Below the pieces are notes generated by a model. It did not search any database. It was not told where the DNA came from and was given only the letters and a program-made list of their open reading frames with translations. From the NCBI RefSeq assembly GCF_022690685.1, contig NZ_JALCYY010000011.1, positions 1 to 64,000 of the forward strand: 64,000 bases of DNA, given 5' to 3'. The position numbers and the translations under genes were made by a program. Origin of the DNA: Anaeromyxobacter terrae (GTDB taxonomy: Bacteria; Myxococcota; Myxococcia; Myxococcales; Anaeromyxobacteraceae). Shown here piece after piece: positions 52,538-62,276 of the stretch (positions within the stretch are counted from its first letter, which is position 1; every line of letters starts with the position of its first letter).

Positions 52538-54406
52538 TCAGGCGTGCTTCTTCTCCTCGTACTGCGCGTCGACCACCTTGCCGCGCGGCCCGGCCCCCGT
52601 CGGGCGCGCCTCGCCCGGCCCGGCGGAGGGAGGCGGCGGGCTCGGCTGCTCGTACGCGCCCGGGGTCTGGGCGTAGAGGGCGGCGCCGGACTCGCGCACC
52701 GCCTTCTTCAGCGCCTCGGCGCGCTCGGCCGCGAGGCGCGCGTCCCGCTTCCCCGCCGCCTCGCGCACCTCTCGCACGCCCGCCTCGAGCCGGCGCCTCA
52801 GGTCGTCGGGGAGCCGGTCGGAGAAGTCGCCCAGGACGCGCTCGGCCTGGTACGCGGTCGCCTCGGCGTCGTTCAGCTTCTCGGCCTCTTCCCTCCGCCG
52901 CCTGTCCTCCTCCGCGTACTGCTCCGCCTCCTTGACCATCCGCTGCTTCTCCGCCTCGGGCAGCCGCGTCGAGCCCGTGATGCGGATCGACTGCGACCTC
53001 CCCGTCGCGGTGTCCTTCGCCGACACGTCGAGGATCCCGCTCGAGTCGATGTCGAACGTGACCTCGATCTTGGGCACGCCGCGCGGCGCGGGCGGCAGGC
53101 CCCCGAGGTTGAACTCCCCGAGGCTCGTGTTGTCGGCCGCCATCGGGCGCTCGCCCTGGTAGACGTGGATGGTCACGCTGGTCTGCATGTCGGCGGCCGT
53201 GGTGAAGCTCTCGGAGCGCTTCACCGGGACCGGCGTGTTTCGCGCGAGGAGGGGGGTGGCGATGCCGCCGAGCGTCTCCACGCCCAGCGTGAGGGGCGTC
53301 ACGTCGACGAGGACGATCTCCCCCACCTCTCCGGTCAGGACGCCGGCCTGGATGGCGGCGCCGGCCGCGACGCACTCCATCGGGTCGACGCCCATCTCCG
53401 CCTTCCTTCCGAACAGCTCCTCGAAGAACTGGCGCACCGCCGGCATGCGCGTGGGGCCACCGACGAAGACCACGCGGTCGATCTCGCGCGGCGTCCGTCC
53501 CGCGTCGCGGAGGGCCTGCTCCACCGGCGCGCGGCACCGCTCGATCACGGGGCGCACGATCCGCTCCAGCTCGGCGCGCCCGAGCTCGAGCTCGAGGTGG
53601 ACCGGCGTCCCCTCCCGCGCCGCCACGAAGGGGAGGCTCACGCGGGCGGTCACGCTCGCGGAGAGCTCGATCTTGGCGAGCTCGGCGGCCTCGAGGAGCC
53701 TCGCCTCCGCCTTCCGGTCACCGCGCAGCTCCACCCCCGTCTGCTGGCGGAAGCGCTCCGCGAGGTGCTCGAAGATCCGGGCGTTCATGTCGGTGCCGCC
53801 GAGCTGGGTGTCGCCGCTCGTGGCCTTCACCTCGAAGACGCCCTTGCCGAACTCCATGACGGTGACGTCGAGCGTCCCGCCGCCGAGATCGATGACGACG
53901 ATGCGGAGCTCCTGGGCGAGGCGAACGAGGCCGTAGGCGAGCGCGGCGGCGGTGGGCTCGTTGACGAGGCGCCTCACCTCGAGCCCAGCGATCCGGCACG
54001 CGTCGCGCGTGGCGGCGCGCTGGTTGTCGTCGAAGTAGGCGGGGACCGTGACGACGGCCTGTTCCACCTTCTCGCCCAGGAACGCCTCGGCGTCGCGCCG
54101 GATCTTCTGGAGCAGGAAGGCCGAGAGCTGCTCGGGCGTGAACTCGCGATCGCGCAGCCGGATCTTCTCGCGGCGTCCCATCCTCCGCTTGAACCCGGTG
54201 GCCGTCCCCTCCGGGTTCGCGACCGCCTGGCGCCGCGCGGGCTCGCCGACGAGCAGCTGTCCATCGGGGGTCAGCGCGACGTAGCTCGGGAAGGCCTTGC
54301 CGCCGAGGCTCACGCCCTCTGCGCTGGGGATGATGACCGGTCGGCCGCCCCGCAGGACCGCCGCGGCCGAGTTGGACGTGCCGAGGTCGATGCCGATGAC
54401 CGCCAT
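52538..54406 (-). CDS. dnaK: Chaperone protein DnaK (Hsp70)
   Basis: 622 residues from the ATG at 54406 with GGGGAGGGAG upstream; the longer frame to 54616 has no Hsp70 similarity. ATPase motifs: [32 protein letters not shown] and [16 protein letters not shown]. The linker-substrate region follows ([14 protein letters not shown]-like; [16 protein letters not shown]). The C-terminus ends [12 protein letters not shown] instead of the EEVK-type end, with a Pro/Gly-rich lid tail. Forms a two-gene operon with dnaJ and no grpE, so likely a second DnaK system. Confidence 0.94.
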   Translation of the reverse strand: MAVIGIDLGTSNSAAAVLRGGRPVIIPSAEGVSLGGKAFPSYVALTPDGQLLVGEPARRQAVANPEGTATGFKRRMGRREKIRLRDREFTPEQLSAFLLQKIRRDAEAFLGEKVEQAVVTVPAYFDDNQRAATRDACRIAGLEVRRLVNEPTAAALAYGLVRLAQELRIVVIDLGGGTLDVTVMEFGKGVFEVKATSGDTQLGGTDMNARIFEHLAERFRQQTGVELRGDRKAEARLLEAAELAKIELSASVTARVSLPFVAAREGTPVHLELELGRAELERIVRPVIERCRAPVEQALRDAGRTPREIDRVVFVGGPTRMPAVRQFFEELFGRKAEMGVDPMECVAAGAAIQAGVLTGEVGEIVLVDVTPLTLGVETLGGIATPLLARNTPVPVKRSESFTTAADMQTSVTIHVYQGERPMAADNTSLGEFNLGGLPPAPRGVPKIEVTFDIDSSGILDVSAKDTATGRSQSIRITGSTRLPEAEKQRMVKEAEQYAEEDRRRREEAEKLNDAEATAYQAERVLGDFSDRLPDDLRRRLEAGVREVREAAGKRDARLAAERAEALKKAVRESGAALYAQTPGAYEQPSPPPPSAGPGEARPTGAGPRGKVVDAQYEEKKHA

Positions 54407-54632
54407 GCTCCCTCCCCGCGGCGGGCGCGGGCCACGCCACGACCGCTCTGGCCGGCCGCGCACTCGCTGCCGCGAGCTTACGCCCGCGGTCCGGGAGCGG
54501 CGCGGCCCGATGGAGCGGGCGCGACCCGCGGAGGGCGGCTCGAACGGCTCACGCCGGAGCTCCGCCCGCCGCGCTTCCTGCCGACCGCCACCGAGGCGCA
54601 GGGGGCTGGCCGCCATTGCGGGCCGCGCGGAG

Positions 54633-54646
54633 GTTGCTTATACAAC
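54633..54646. promoter_or_regulatory. MarR operator overlapping the marR start region
   Basis: GTTGCTTATACAAC, an imperfect palindrome with half-sites GTTG and CAAC six bases apart, ends 6 bases before the ATG at 54652. Its inner TTATAC could be the -10 element, in which case the mRNA is nearly leaderless and binding would block transcription (autorepression). Confidence 0.55.
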
Positions 54647-54651
54647 CATAC

Positions 54652-55107
54652 ATGCCCCGCACCCCCGCAGCGCGCGCGTCCGACGAGATCGCCGCCGAGT
54701 GCCTCGCGAGCCGCGCCCGCTTCCTCGACCGCCGCCTCGCCTCCATCTACGAGCGCGCCCTCCGCCCGCTCGGCCTGCGCCGCACCCAGCTCACGCTGCT
54801 CGTGGCGATCGCGCGGGCGGGCGAGCGGGCGACGCCCACCGTGGTGGGCCGCGCGCTGCAGCTCGAGAAGTCGACCGTCAGCCGGGAGCTGGCCCGGCTG
54901 CAGGCGCTCGGCTGGGTCCGCGTCGAGCCTTCCCCCGACGCCCGGGCGCAGCGCCTCGCCCTGACGGCCGCCGGGACCCGGACGGTCGAGGCCGCGCACC
55001 CGCTCTGGCGCAAGGCGCAGCGCGAGGCGCGCGCGCTCCTCGGCGATCGCGCCGCCGCGGCGCTCGCCGCCCTCACCGTCCGGCTCCATCCGCGCTTCGC
55101 GGGCTAA
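54652..55107 (+). CDS. MarR-family transcriptional regulator
   Basis: 151 residues from the ATG at 54652; an earlier ATG at 54616 would run through the operator and is less likely. The winged-helix core is visible: LRRTQLTLLVAIARAGERAT, then VVGRALQLEKSTVSRELARL (recognition helix), the wing GWVRVEPSPDARAQRLALT and the C-terminal dimer helices. The operator half-sites GTTG-N6-CAAC lie at its own start and before the downstream membrane protein, its probable target. Confidence 0.88.
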   Translation: MPRTPAARASDEIAAECLASRARFLDRRLASIYERALRPLGLRRTQLTLLVAIARAGERATPTVVGRALQLEKSTVSRELARLQALGWVRVEPSPDARAQRLALTAAGTRTVEAAHPLWRKAQREARALLGDRAAAALAALTVRLHPRFAG

Positions 55108-55275
55108 ACGAGCGATCATGATTCGGAAACAGGCAACGAGCGAAGCGAGGCCGCCGGGGCGCCACCGCGATAGCGGCGAAGCCGCCCGCGGCGGCGCACG
55201 GGACCCGGCGAGCCGGGGTGGGGCCCCGACGAGCTTCGCTCGGCGGGGCGGGGGCGCAGCCCCCGTCAGAACATG

Positions 55276-55337
55276 CCTGAACGACAGCGTGATGCGCGAC
55301 ACCGAAGGTGGTCGCGAATCGCGAACTGTCGTTTAGG
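55276..55337. repeat. Long imperfect hairpin (about 62 bases)
   Basis: The outer arms are CCTGAACGACAG (55276-55287) and CTGTCGTTTAGG (55326-55337), complementary with one G-T pair. Inside, CGTGATGCGCGACACC pairs with GGTGGTCGCGAATCGCG apart from small bulges, closing on a GAA loop. It could be a MITE-like or REP-like element, or an RNA structure in the leader of the next gene. Confidence 0.55.
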
Positions 55338-55401
55338 AGGCCTCTCCCTTCGCCCCGGGCGCGGCGCCCGGTCCGGGGCGGTGAAAGCCGTCGGGCGCAG
55401 G

Positions 55402-55415
55402 GTTGTACGTACAAC
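55402..55415. promoter_or_regulatory. MarR operator before membrane-protein gene
   Basis: GTTGTACGTACAAC is a perfect 14-base palindrome 28 bases before the ATG at 55444. It shares both half-sites and the 6-base spacing with the site at the start of the adjacent marR gene. Confidence 0.6.
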
Positions 55416-55443
55416 GCGAGCCGCCGGCTCGCGGGAGGTTCAC

Positions 55444-56193
55444 ATGGCAGCGCTCGTTCCCGGGTTCGTGTGGCCGATCGTCATCGGCGTGGAGGTCCTC
55501 CTCATCGCCCTCGTCGTCCTCGCCCTCCGCCGGCACGCCGGCGTGGGGGCGACGGCGGCGGGCGTGTTCCTCGGGGCGTGGCTCGTCCTCGTGATGCTCC
55601 TCGCCGCAGCGGGGGCGTTCGCCGGAGCGCCGGATCGCCCACCGTGGGTCGCCCTCGCCGTCTTCGCCCCCATCCTCACGGGCGGCCTGGCGCTCTCGGC
55701 CTCGCGCACCCTGCGCGCGCGGGCGCTCGCGATCCCGCAGCCCTGGCTCGTCGGGATCCAGGCGCTGCGCGTCATCGGCGTCGTCTTCCTCGTGGCCCAC
55801 GCCCGCGGCGCACTCCCCGGCCAGTTCGCGCTCCCCGCGGGCTGGGGCGACCTCGCGGTCGGCGCCGCCGCGCCCCTCGTGGCCTACGCGCTCGCGACGG
55901 GCAAGCGCTTCGCCCCGCACCTCGCGCTGGCCTGGAACGTCGCCGGTCTCCTCGACCTCGTCGTCGCCGTCGGCACGGGCGCGCTCTCCGCGCCGGGCCC
56001 GATCCAGGTGTTCACCACCTCGCCGTCGTCGGTCGCGCTGGGGGAGCTCCCCCTCTCCCTCGTCCCCACGTTCGGCGTCCCGATCTTCGTGCTCCTGCAC
56101 GTCCTCTCGCTCATGGGCCTCCGCGCGCGGGCGCGCGCGCACGTCGAGCGCCCCGGCGCCGCGGGCAGCCCGACGCCCGCTCTCGCGCGGTGA
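55444..56193 (+). CDS. Integral membrane protein, unknown function
   Basis: 249 residues from the ATG at 55444 with GGGAGG 6 bases upstream. About seven hydrophobic helices are seen (WPIVIGVEVLLIALVVLAL; GVFLGAWLVLVMLLAAAG; WLVGIQALRVIGVVFLVAHA; GDLAVGAAAPLVAYALATG; VAGLLDLVVAVGTG; FGVPIFVLLHVLSLMGL). A conserved-looking RxxG/WGDLAVG segment suggests one family, but none is named with confidence. The palindrome upstream implies control by the MarR protein, so an efflux or detoxification role is possible. Confidence 0.72.
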   Translation: MAALVPGFVWPIVIGVEVLLIALVVLALRRHAGVGATAAGVFLGAWLVLVMLLAAAGAFAGAPDRPPWVALAVFAPILTGGLALSASRTLRARALAIPQPWLVGIQALRVIGVVFLVAHARGALPGQFALPAGWGDLAVGAAAPLVAYALATGKRFAPHLALAWNVAGLLDLVVAVGTGALSAPGPIQVFTTSPSSVALGELPLSLVPTFGVPIFVLLHVLSLMGLRARARAHVERPGAAGSPTPALAR

Positions 56194-56355
56194 CGGCCGT
56201 CCCGGGGCCCGCGCGCGGCGACCGTCCCGGCGCAGCCGGGCGACTGCCGCGCTCGGGGGAGGCGCGCCTCGGCGGGCGAGCCGTCGCTCCTCCATCTTTG
56301 GTGCGCGTCCTCCCGGGCCCTCGACGCCCCGCCCCGGCGCCCGTAGAGGGCCCAC

Positions 56356-58734
56356 ATGCCGGACGTACGCTTCGTGTACTCGAGCGGCCTCGCGACCCCG
56401 CGCTTCACGAACGGGGTGCTACGCGGGAGCTGGGACGAGCGCGGGCGGGCCGCCGCCGCGTGGACCGAGCGGCCGATGACCGCCGTGACCTGCGAGGATG
56501 GTTCGGCGGGGTTCGAGGCGACCGTGTCCTTCCCGGCCTCGGAGCTCGGCAAGCGCTTCGAGTGGGACGTCGTCGGGGACGGCCCGGGCGGCCGCCGCGT
56601 CCTCGTCGCCACGGAGGAGGACGACCCGCTCTCGCGCCGGACCGTCCGGGCGTTCACGCTCGCCGGCGGCGGCCAGGTGGAGCGCTACCACCTCGCCCTC
56701 GGCCGGCGGCTGGGGGCGAACCCGCTCCGCCGCGACGGCGGCGCGCCAGTGCTCCAGTTCGCGCTCTGGGCGCCCAACGCGCGCGCCGTTGAGGTGGTGC
56801 TCGGCGACGGCACGAACGGCTACATCTCCGACGACGGCACCGGGAGCGCGTCGCTCCCGCCCGTGCCCCTCGCCCCCGCCGGCGAGGGGCTCTGGCAGAC
56901 GCGCCTCGACGATCCCGCGCTCGCCGACTACTTTCGCTGCGAGCACACCCCCTACCTGTTCCGGGTGACGCGCGACGATGGGTCCGTCTCCTACCGGACC
57001 GATCTCTACTCGCGCTGGCAGGTGGGCCAGGGGAGCTTCGATCCGCAGGGGCGCATCTTCGGCGGCACGGCCGCGGGGCTCGACGGCGCGGTGAGCTGCT
57101 CGGCGGTGGTGGATCCGGACACGTTACCGGCGCCCCAGGGCGGGGCCAGCGGCTTCGTGCCGTGCACGGACTTCTGGTGCGAGGAGCACGACCCGGCGCG
57201 TCCGGTGCCCTCGCGGCTCGAGGACCTCGTCATCTACGAGCTCCACGTCGGGTCGCTCGGCGTCGGCCGGCCCGACGCCGGGAACCTCGAGGACGCGATA
57301 GCGCTGCTCGACGAGCACCTCCTCCCGCTCGGCGTGAACGCGGTCGAGCTCCTGCCGATGGCCGAGTTCAGCGGCGACGCCGCGTGGGGCTACGGCAACT
57401 CGCACCACCTCGCCATCGAGATCACCGCCGGCGGGCGCGACGCGCTCATGCGCTTCGTGCGCGCCTGCCATCGCCGCGGCGTCGCCGTCATCCAGGACGT
57501 CGTCTACAACCACTGGGACTTCAACGCCGCGCGCGCCGAGTGGCAGGTGGACTCGGCCGCGCCCGAGCGGAACATCTACTACTGGTACGAGGGCAAGGCC
57601 GGCGAGCATTCGCGCCCCGAGGGCGGCTACGTGAACAACGGCTCCTCCGGGTGGGCGCCGCGCTACTGCGAGGAGCAGGTGCGCCGCCTCTTCGCCTCGA
57701 GCGCCGCGATGCTCGTGGACGAGTTCCACGTCGACGGCTTCCGCGTGGACCTCCTCGACGCCATCCACCGCGACAACCGGCTCAACGAGCCCGGCGGCCC
57801 GCCCGTGCCGCGCGCCAACCTGTACGGCGCGAAGATGCTCCGCGAGTGGGCGCGGACGTTGCGCCTCATCCGCCCGTCGGTGATGCTCGTCGCGGAGGAC
57901 CACACCGGCTGGGGCGACGTGACGCGGCCGCTCGACGAGGGCGGCCTCGGGTTCGACGCCGCCTGGTACGTCGACTTCTACCACCACCTCGCCGGGCCGC
58001 GACCCGAGGGCGGCTGGGCCGCGCTCCTCGCGGAGGCCGGCTACGGCGACGACCGGGCGCTCGCCATCGACCGCTTCGACGGCGCGCTGCACGGCGCGGC
58101 GGACCGCAAGGTCGTCTACCACGAGTCCCACGACGAGGCGGGGAACTCCCCGGGCTCGGCGCGCACGATCGTCCTCGCCGTCCAGGGCGCGCCGCTCGTC
58201 GGCGCGACCCGCGACTGCGCCGAGGCGCGCTGCCGCGTCGCCGCCGGGCTCTCGCTGCTCTCGCCGGGGACGCCGATGTTCCTCATGGGCGAGGAGGTGG
58301 GGGCGGCGAACCCGTACCGGTACGACGACTTCCTCGCGCACCGCGAGGATCTCGCCGGCCTGCGGCGCGGCCTCGGCGCTCGGCTCTTCCGCTGGTACCA
58401 GGAGCTCATCCGCCTCCGGCTCGGACGGGCGGCGCTGCGCTCGCGCAGGGTCGCGACCGTGCACCGCCACGAGGCGAACCGCGTGATCGCGTTCCTCCGC
58501 GGGGACGCCGAGCTGCTGGTCGTCGCGAGCCTCGCGAACCGCCCCTTCGCGGCCGGGTACGTCCTCGAGAGCGCCGCGCTCCCGGACGCGGACTGGCACG
58601 AGGTCCTCAACAGCGACGCCGCGGTCTTCGGCGGCGCGGGCGTCGGAAACGGCGGGGCGCCGCGGCGATCCACTTCTGGCCGCCTCGAGGTCATCGTCCC
58701 CGCCAGAGGGCTCGTGGTGCTCGAGGCGCGTTGA
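56356..58734 (+). CDS. GH13 alpha-glucan-branching-type enzyme
   Basis: 792 residues. An N-terminal sugar-binding sandwich (about 1-120), a CBM48-like module (FALWAPNARAVEVVLGDG, about 135-210) and a GH13 barrel: YELHVGSLG, AVELLPMAEFSGDAAWGYG, region II GFRVDLLDAI (nucleophile Asp, near 463), region III LVAEDHTGWG (acid Glu, near 513), and region IV HESHDEAGN (near 588). The usual DxxYNH motif is VVYNHWDFN. It resembles bacterial branching enzymes and trehalohydrolases; the exact reaction is uncertain. No other glycogen genes are adjacent. Confidence 0.85.
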   Translation: MPDVRFVYSSGLATPRFTNGVLRGSWDERGRAAAAWTERPMTAVTCEDGSAGFEATVSFPASELGKRFEWDVVGDGPGGRRVLVATEEDDPLSRRTVRAFTLAGGGQVERYHLALGRRLGANPLRRDGGAPVLQFALWAPNARAVEVVLGDGTNGYISDDGTGSASLPPVPLAPAGEGLWQTRLDDPALADYFRCEHTPYLFRVTRDDGSVSYRTDLYSRWQVGQGSFDPQGRIFGGTAAGLDGAVSCSAVVDPDTLPAPQGGASGFVPCTDFWCEEHDPARPVPSRLEDLVIYELHVGSLGVGRPDAGNLEDAIALLDEHLLPLGVNAVELLPMAEFSGDAAWGYGNSHHLAIEITAGGRDALMRFVRACHRRGVAVIQDVVYNHWDFNAARAEWQVDSAAPERNIYYWYEGKAGEHSRPEGGYVNNGSSGWAPRYCEEQVRRLFASSAAMLVDEFHVDGFRVDLLDAIHRDNRLNEPGGPPVPRANLYGAKMLREWARTLRLIRPSVMLVAEDHTGWGDVTRPLDEGGLGFDAAWYVDFYHHLAGPRPEGGWAALLAEAGYGDDRALAIDRFDGALHGAADRKVVYHESHDEAGNSPGSARTIVLAVQGAPLVGATRDCAEARCRVAAGLSLLSPGTPMFLMGEEVGAANPYRYDDFLAHREDLAGLRRGLGARLFRWYQELIRLRLGRAALRSRRVATVHRHEANRVIAFLRGDAELLVVASLANRPFAAGYVLESAALPDADWHEVLNSDAAVFGGAGVGNGGAPRRSTSGRLEVIVPARGLVVLEAR

Positions 58735-58874
58735 CGCCGCGCTCGAGCCCCAGGCCCCGGACAGGACCGGCCGGCTCGCCGACGGCACGGCAGGCCGCGC
58801 GAGGAGGGTTGAAGTGCACGGCTTTCGCGCTAGACCTTGCAGATCGTCGAGCGCCTCGCTCGGCCGGAGCGTGC

Positions 58875-60914
58875 ATGCCGGAGCCACGAGCCTCGCCGTC
58901 GATCCCGCCCACCGAGCGCGAGCTGCGCGAGGCCGAGGAGCGCGCCCGCGCGCGCGCCGAGGAGCTGGAGCGCACCGTCGACGAGCTCAGGCGCGCGGAG
59001 CAGGCGCTCCGGGAGAGCGAGGCGAAGTACCGCGGGCTGTTCGACCACATGACGAACGGGTTCACGCTCTGTCGGGTGATCTTCGAGGGCGACCGCCCGG
59101 TCGACTACGTGCACGAGGAGGCGAACCTCGCCTTCGAGGCGCAGACCGGCCTCCGCCGCGACGCCGTCCTCGGGCGCCGCATCTCGGAGGTCCTGCCCGG
59201 CCTCCGGGAGGACCCCGCGGGCTGGATCGAGCTCCTCGGCAACGTCGCCCGGACCGGCGAGCCGGTCCACTACGAGAGACACCTCGCGGAGCTCGGCCGG
59301 TGGTTCGAGGCGACCGCGTACCGCCCGAAGCCGGGCTACTTCGCCGTCCTCTTCCTCGACGTGACCGAGCGGAAGCGCACCGAGGAGCGGCTGCGCGAGA
59401 GCACGACCCTCCTGCGCGAGAGCACCCAGCTCCTGCGGGCGATCAGCGACACCTCGGGCGACGTCATCTTCGCGAAGGACCGCGACGGGCGGATGCGCTT
59501 CGCGAACCCGGGCACCGCCGCGCTCGTCGGCAAGCCCGCCGGCGAGATCCTCGGCAAGACCGACCTCGAGTTCCTCTCCGACCCCGCCGTGGGCCGGCAG
59601 ATCATGGAGACCGACCGGCACATCATGGCGAGCGGCGAGCCGGCCGAGGTGGAGGAGGCCGTCCCACTTCCGGACGGACGCCCGCGCGTCTGGCTCTCCC
59701 GCAAGACGCCCTACCGCGACGCCGACGGCAACGTCATCGGCCTGCTCGGCATCTCGCGCGACATCACCGATCGCAAGCGGATCGAGGACGCGCTGCACGA
59801 GGCCAACGAGCGGCTGCGGGAAGCCGACCGCCGCAAGGACGAGTTCATCAGCGTCCTCTCCCACGAGCTCCGGAACCCGCTTGCGCCGATCCTGAGCAGC
59901 ATCCAGCTCCTCGGCCGCGCCGCCCCGGACAGCCCCCAGGCGGCGCGCGCGCGGGAGGTCATCCACCGCCAGGCGGAGCACCTCACCCGGCTCGTCGACG
60001 ACCTGCTCGACGTGACCCGCGTCACGCGCGGGAAGATCCAGCTCCAGCGCCGCCGCGTCGACCTGCGCGACGTGGCGCGCCGCACCTGCGACGACCACCG
60101 CGCCATCTTCGACGAGCGCGCCGTCGAGCTGCGCATCGACATGACGCCGGGCGCCGTCTGGATCGAGGCCGATCCGACGCGGATCTCGCAGATCGTCGGG
60201 AACCTGCTCCAGAACGCCGCGAAGTTCACGCCGGCGGGGGGCACGGTCTTCGTCCACACCGGCGTGGCGCACGGGCAGGCGGAGCTCCGGGTGCGCGACG
60301 ACGGCGTCGGGATGGATCCCGGCGAGATCGACCGCATGTTCGAGCCGTTCGCGCAGGCGGAGCGCAGCCTCGCGCGGACGCGCGGCGGGCTCGGGCTGGG
60401 GCTCGCCCTGGTGCGCGGCCTCGTCGAGCTGCACGGCGGCACCGCCCGCGCCGACAGCCAGGGTCCGGGCCGCGGCGCGGAGTTCGTCGTCACCCTGCCG
60501 CTCGCGCCGGCGCCCGAGGCGGAGGCGACCCGCGCGGCGGAGCGCGGCGCGGCGACCGGCCTGAGCGTGCTCATCGTCGAGGACAACGTCGACGCCGGCC
60601 AGTCGCTCGCGGACCTGCTCGAGCTCTCCGGTCACCGGGTCGCGCTCGCGCACGACGGGCGGACCGGGATCGCCCTCGCCGGCGAGCTCGTGCCCGACGT
60701 GGTCCTGTGCGACATCGGCCTGCCGGACGTGAGCGGGTTCGACGTCGCGCGGGCGCTGCGCGCCGACGAGCGGCTCCGCCGCACGCGCCTCGTCGCCCTG
60801 AGCGGCTACGCCCAGCGGGAGGACCTGGAGAAGGCCAGGGAGGCCGGCTTCGACGCCCACCTGCCGAAGCCGCCGTCGCTCGATCGGCTCGAGGCGCTGC
60901 TCGGGGCGCTCTGA
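58875..60914 (+). CDS. PAS-PAS hybrid histidine kinase
   Basis: 679 residues from the ATG at 58875; the frame is open far upstream within the GH13 gene but without protein logic. A coiled-coil (about 15-55), two PAS domains (about 50-165 and 185-300), HisKA with His in ISVLSHELRNPLAPILSS (near 329), ATPase domain (NLLQNAAKFTPAGG, DDGVGMDPGE, GLGLGLALVRG), and a receiver (VVLCDIGLPDVSGFDVA) at the end. Cytosolic. A possible sigma-70 promoter, TTGAAG (58809-58814) with TAGACC (58831-58836), lies upstream. Third member of the kinase family in this window. Confidence 0.9.
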   Translation: MPEPRASPSIPPTERELREAEERARARAEELERTVDELRRAEQALRESEAKYRGLFDHMTNGFTLCRVIFEGDRPVDYVHEEANLAFEAQTGLRRDAVLGRRISEVLPGLREDPAGWIELLGNVARTGEPVHYERHLAELGRWFEATAYRPKPGYFAVLFLDVTERKRTEERLRESTTLLRESTQLLRAISDTSGDVIFAKDRDGRMRFANPGTAALVGKPAGEILGKTDLEFLSDPAVGRQIMETDRHIMASGEPAEVEEAVPLPDGRPRVWLSRKTPYRDADGNVIGLLGISRDITDRKRIEDALHEANERLREADRRKDEFISVLSHELRNPLAPILSSIQLLGRAAPDSPQAARAREVIHRQAEHLTRLVDDLLDVTRVTRGKIQLQRRRVDLRDVARRTCDDHRAIFDERAVELRIDMTPGAVWIEADPTRISQIVGNLLQNAAKFTPAGGTVFVHTGVAHGQAELRVRDDGVGMDPGEIDRMFEPFAQAERSLARTRGGLGLGLALVRGLVELHGGTARADSQGPGRGAEFVVTLPLAPAPEAEATRAAERGAATGLSVLIVEDNVDAGQSLADLLELSGHRVALAHDGRTGIALAGELVPDVVLCDIGLPDVSGFDVARALRADERLRRTRLVALSGYAQREDLEKAREAGFDAHLPKPPSLDRLEALLGAL

Positions 60915-60974
60915 AGGGGGCCGCGCCCCGGCCCGCGCACATCGCCTCGCTCGCCGACCGCTCCGAGCGTTCGC

Positions 60975-62267
60975 TCAGATCCGGTTCATCCGCCGCGCGG
61001 CGAGCGTGAGCTCGCGCCGGAAGTCCGGGTGCGCGATCGCGATGAGCGCGAGCGCCCGCTGCCGCGCAGTCCGCCCGCGCAGCTTCGCGACGCCGTACTC
61101 GGTCACCACGTGGTCCACGTCGTTCTTGCCGGTGGTGACCACCGCGCCGGGCTCGAGCATCGCGACGATGCGCGACACGGTCCCCTGCCGCGCGGTGGAC
61201 GGCGCCGCGATGAAGCTCTTGCCGCCGCGGGACAGGTTCGCGCCCCGCACGAAGTCCACCTGCCCGCCGCTGCCGCTCCACTGCGCGGGGCCGATGGCCT
61301 CCGAGCAGCACTGGCCGAGGAGGTCCACCTCGAGGGTGGCGTTGATCGCCACCACCCGGTCGTTCCGGCCGATCTCGTATGGATCGTTGGTGTGATCGAC
61401 GGGGTGCATCTCGACCGCCGGGTTCTCGTGCATGAAGTCGTAGAGCCGGCGCGTCCCGAGCGCGAAGGTGGCGACCGACGCCCCCGGGTGCGTGGTCTTG
61501 CGCGAGTTGTTCACGGCGCCGCAGCGCACGAGGTCCACCACCCCGTCGGTGAGCATCTCGGTGTGGATCCCGAGGTCGCGCTTGGCGGTGAGGGCGGCGC
61601 ACACCGCGTTCGGGATCCCGCCGATGCCGAGCTGGAGCGTGGAGCCGTCCTCGATGAGTTCCGCGATGTGGCCACCGATGGCCCGCTCGACGGCGGTCAC
61701 CGGCGCCGGCGTGAGCTCGAAGAGCGGGTCCTCGCACTCGACGACGCGGTCCACCTGGGAGACGTGGATCCTGCAGTCCCCGCGGGTGCGCGGCGCGGCG
61801 GGGTTCACCTGGACGACGACCTTCCTCGCCTTGCGGAGCGCCTCCATCGTGTAGGCGACGGAGAGGCCGCAGGTGAAGAAGCCTTCCTCGTCCATCGGCG
61901 AGACGGCCGTGGCGAGCACGTCCACCGGCCAGTGCTCGCGCAGGAGCCGCGGCACCTCGTGGAAGTGGTTCGGGACGAAGTCCGCCCAGCCGCCCTGCAC
62001 CGCCGACCGCGAGGCCGCGCTCGTGAACCAGGAGCAGAGCGCGACGTGCGGCGCCGACTCCCGGTCGAGGTACGCGTCGGTGAGGGTGTGCTGCTGGTGC
62101 ACGACGACGCCGGAGAGCTCGTGCTTGCGCGCGCCGAGCGCCTTCACGAACAGCGTCGGCTCCGCCGCGCAGATGGGGAGGACGAGCTGGTCGCCCGAGC
62201 GCACGATCGCGGCCGCCTCCGCGGGGGTGCAGCGCCTCTCCCGGTACAGCTCCGCGACCGTCGCCAT
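60975..62267 (-). CDS. Acetyl-CoA hydrolase/4-hydroxybutyrate-type CoA-transferase
   Basis: A 430-residue family I-like CoA-transferase (Cat1/Cat2 class). The N-terminal half contains VHQQHTLTDAYLD-type and CGLSVAYTMEALRKARKVVV; the C-terminal half has GSTLQLGIGGIPNAVCAAL, the catalytic Glu in HTEMLTDGVVDLV (near 234) and GGQVDFVRGANLSRGGKSFI. It swaps CoA between carboxylates, such as acetate, 4-hydroxybutyrate or propionate. It starts 9 bases after the carboxylase gene, in the same operon. Confidence 0.9.
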   Translation of the reverse strand: MATVAELYRERRCTPAEAAAIVRSGDQLVLPICAAEPTLFVKALGARKHELSGVVVHQQHTLTDAYLDRESAPHVALCSWFTSAASRSAVQGGWADFVPNHFHEVPRLLREHWPVDVLATAVSPMDEEGFFTCGLSVAYTMEALRKARKVVVQVNPAAPRTRGDCRIHVSQVDRVVECEDPLFELTPAPVTAVERAIGGHIAELIEDGSTLQLGIGGIPNAVCAALTAKRDLGIHTEMLTDGVVDLVRCGAVNNSRKTTHPGASVATFALGTRRLYDFMHENPAVEMHPVDHTNDPYEIGRNDRVVAINATLEVDLLGQCCSEAIGPAQWSGSGGQVDFVRGANLSRGGKSFIAAPSTARQGTVSRIVAMLEPGAVVTTGKNDVDHVVTEYGVAKLRGRTARQRALALIAIAHPDFRRELTLAARRMNRI

Positions 62268-62276
62268 CGCGCCCCC

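Larger units (their letters stand above)
55108..55443. other. Non-coding region with hairpin element and operator
   Basis: 336 bases between the marR stop and the membrane-protein start. It contains a GC-rich stretch, a roughly 62-base near-perfect hairpin (55276-55337), the GTTGTACGTACAAC operator (55402-55415) and a GGGAGG ribosome site (55432-55437). CTAAACGA just after marR (55105-55112) recurs inverted as TCGTTTAG (55329-55336), which would fit a small inserted element with inverted ends. The short open frames here look non-coding. Confidence 0.5.

Noticed and set aside
54440-54485. A possible HrcA (CIRCE) operator upstream of dnaK
   Set aside because: Only a short CTCGC/GCGAG inverted repeat is present; the TTAGCACTC-N9-GAGTGCTAA pattern is not matched.
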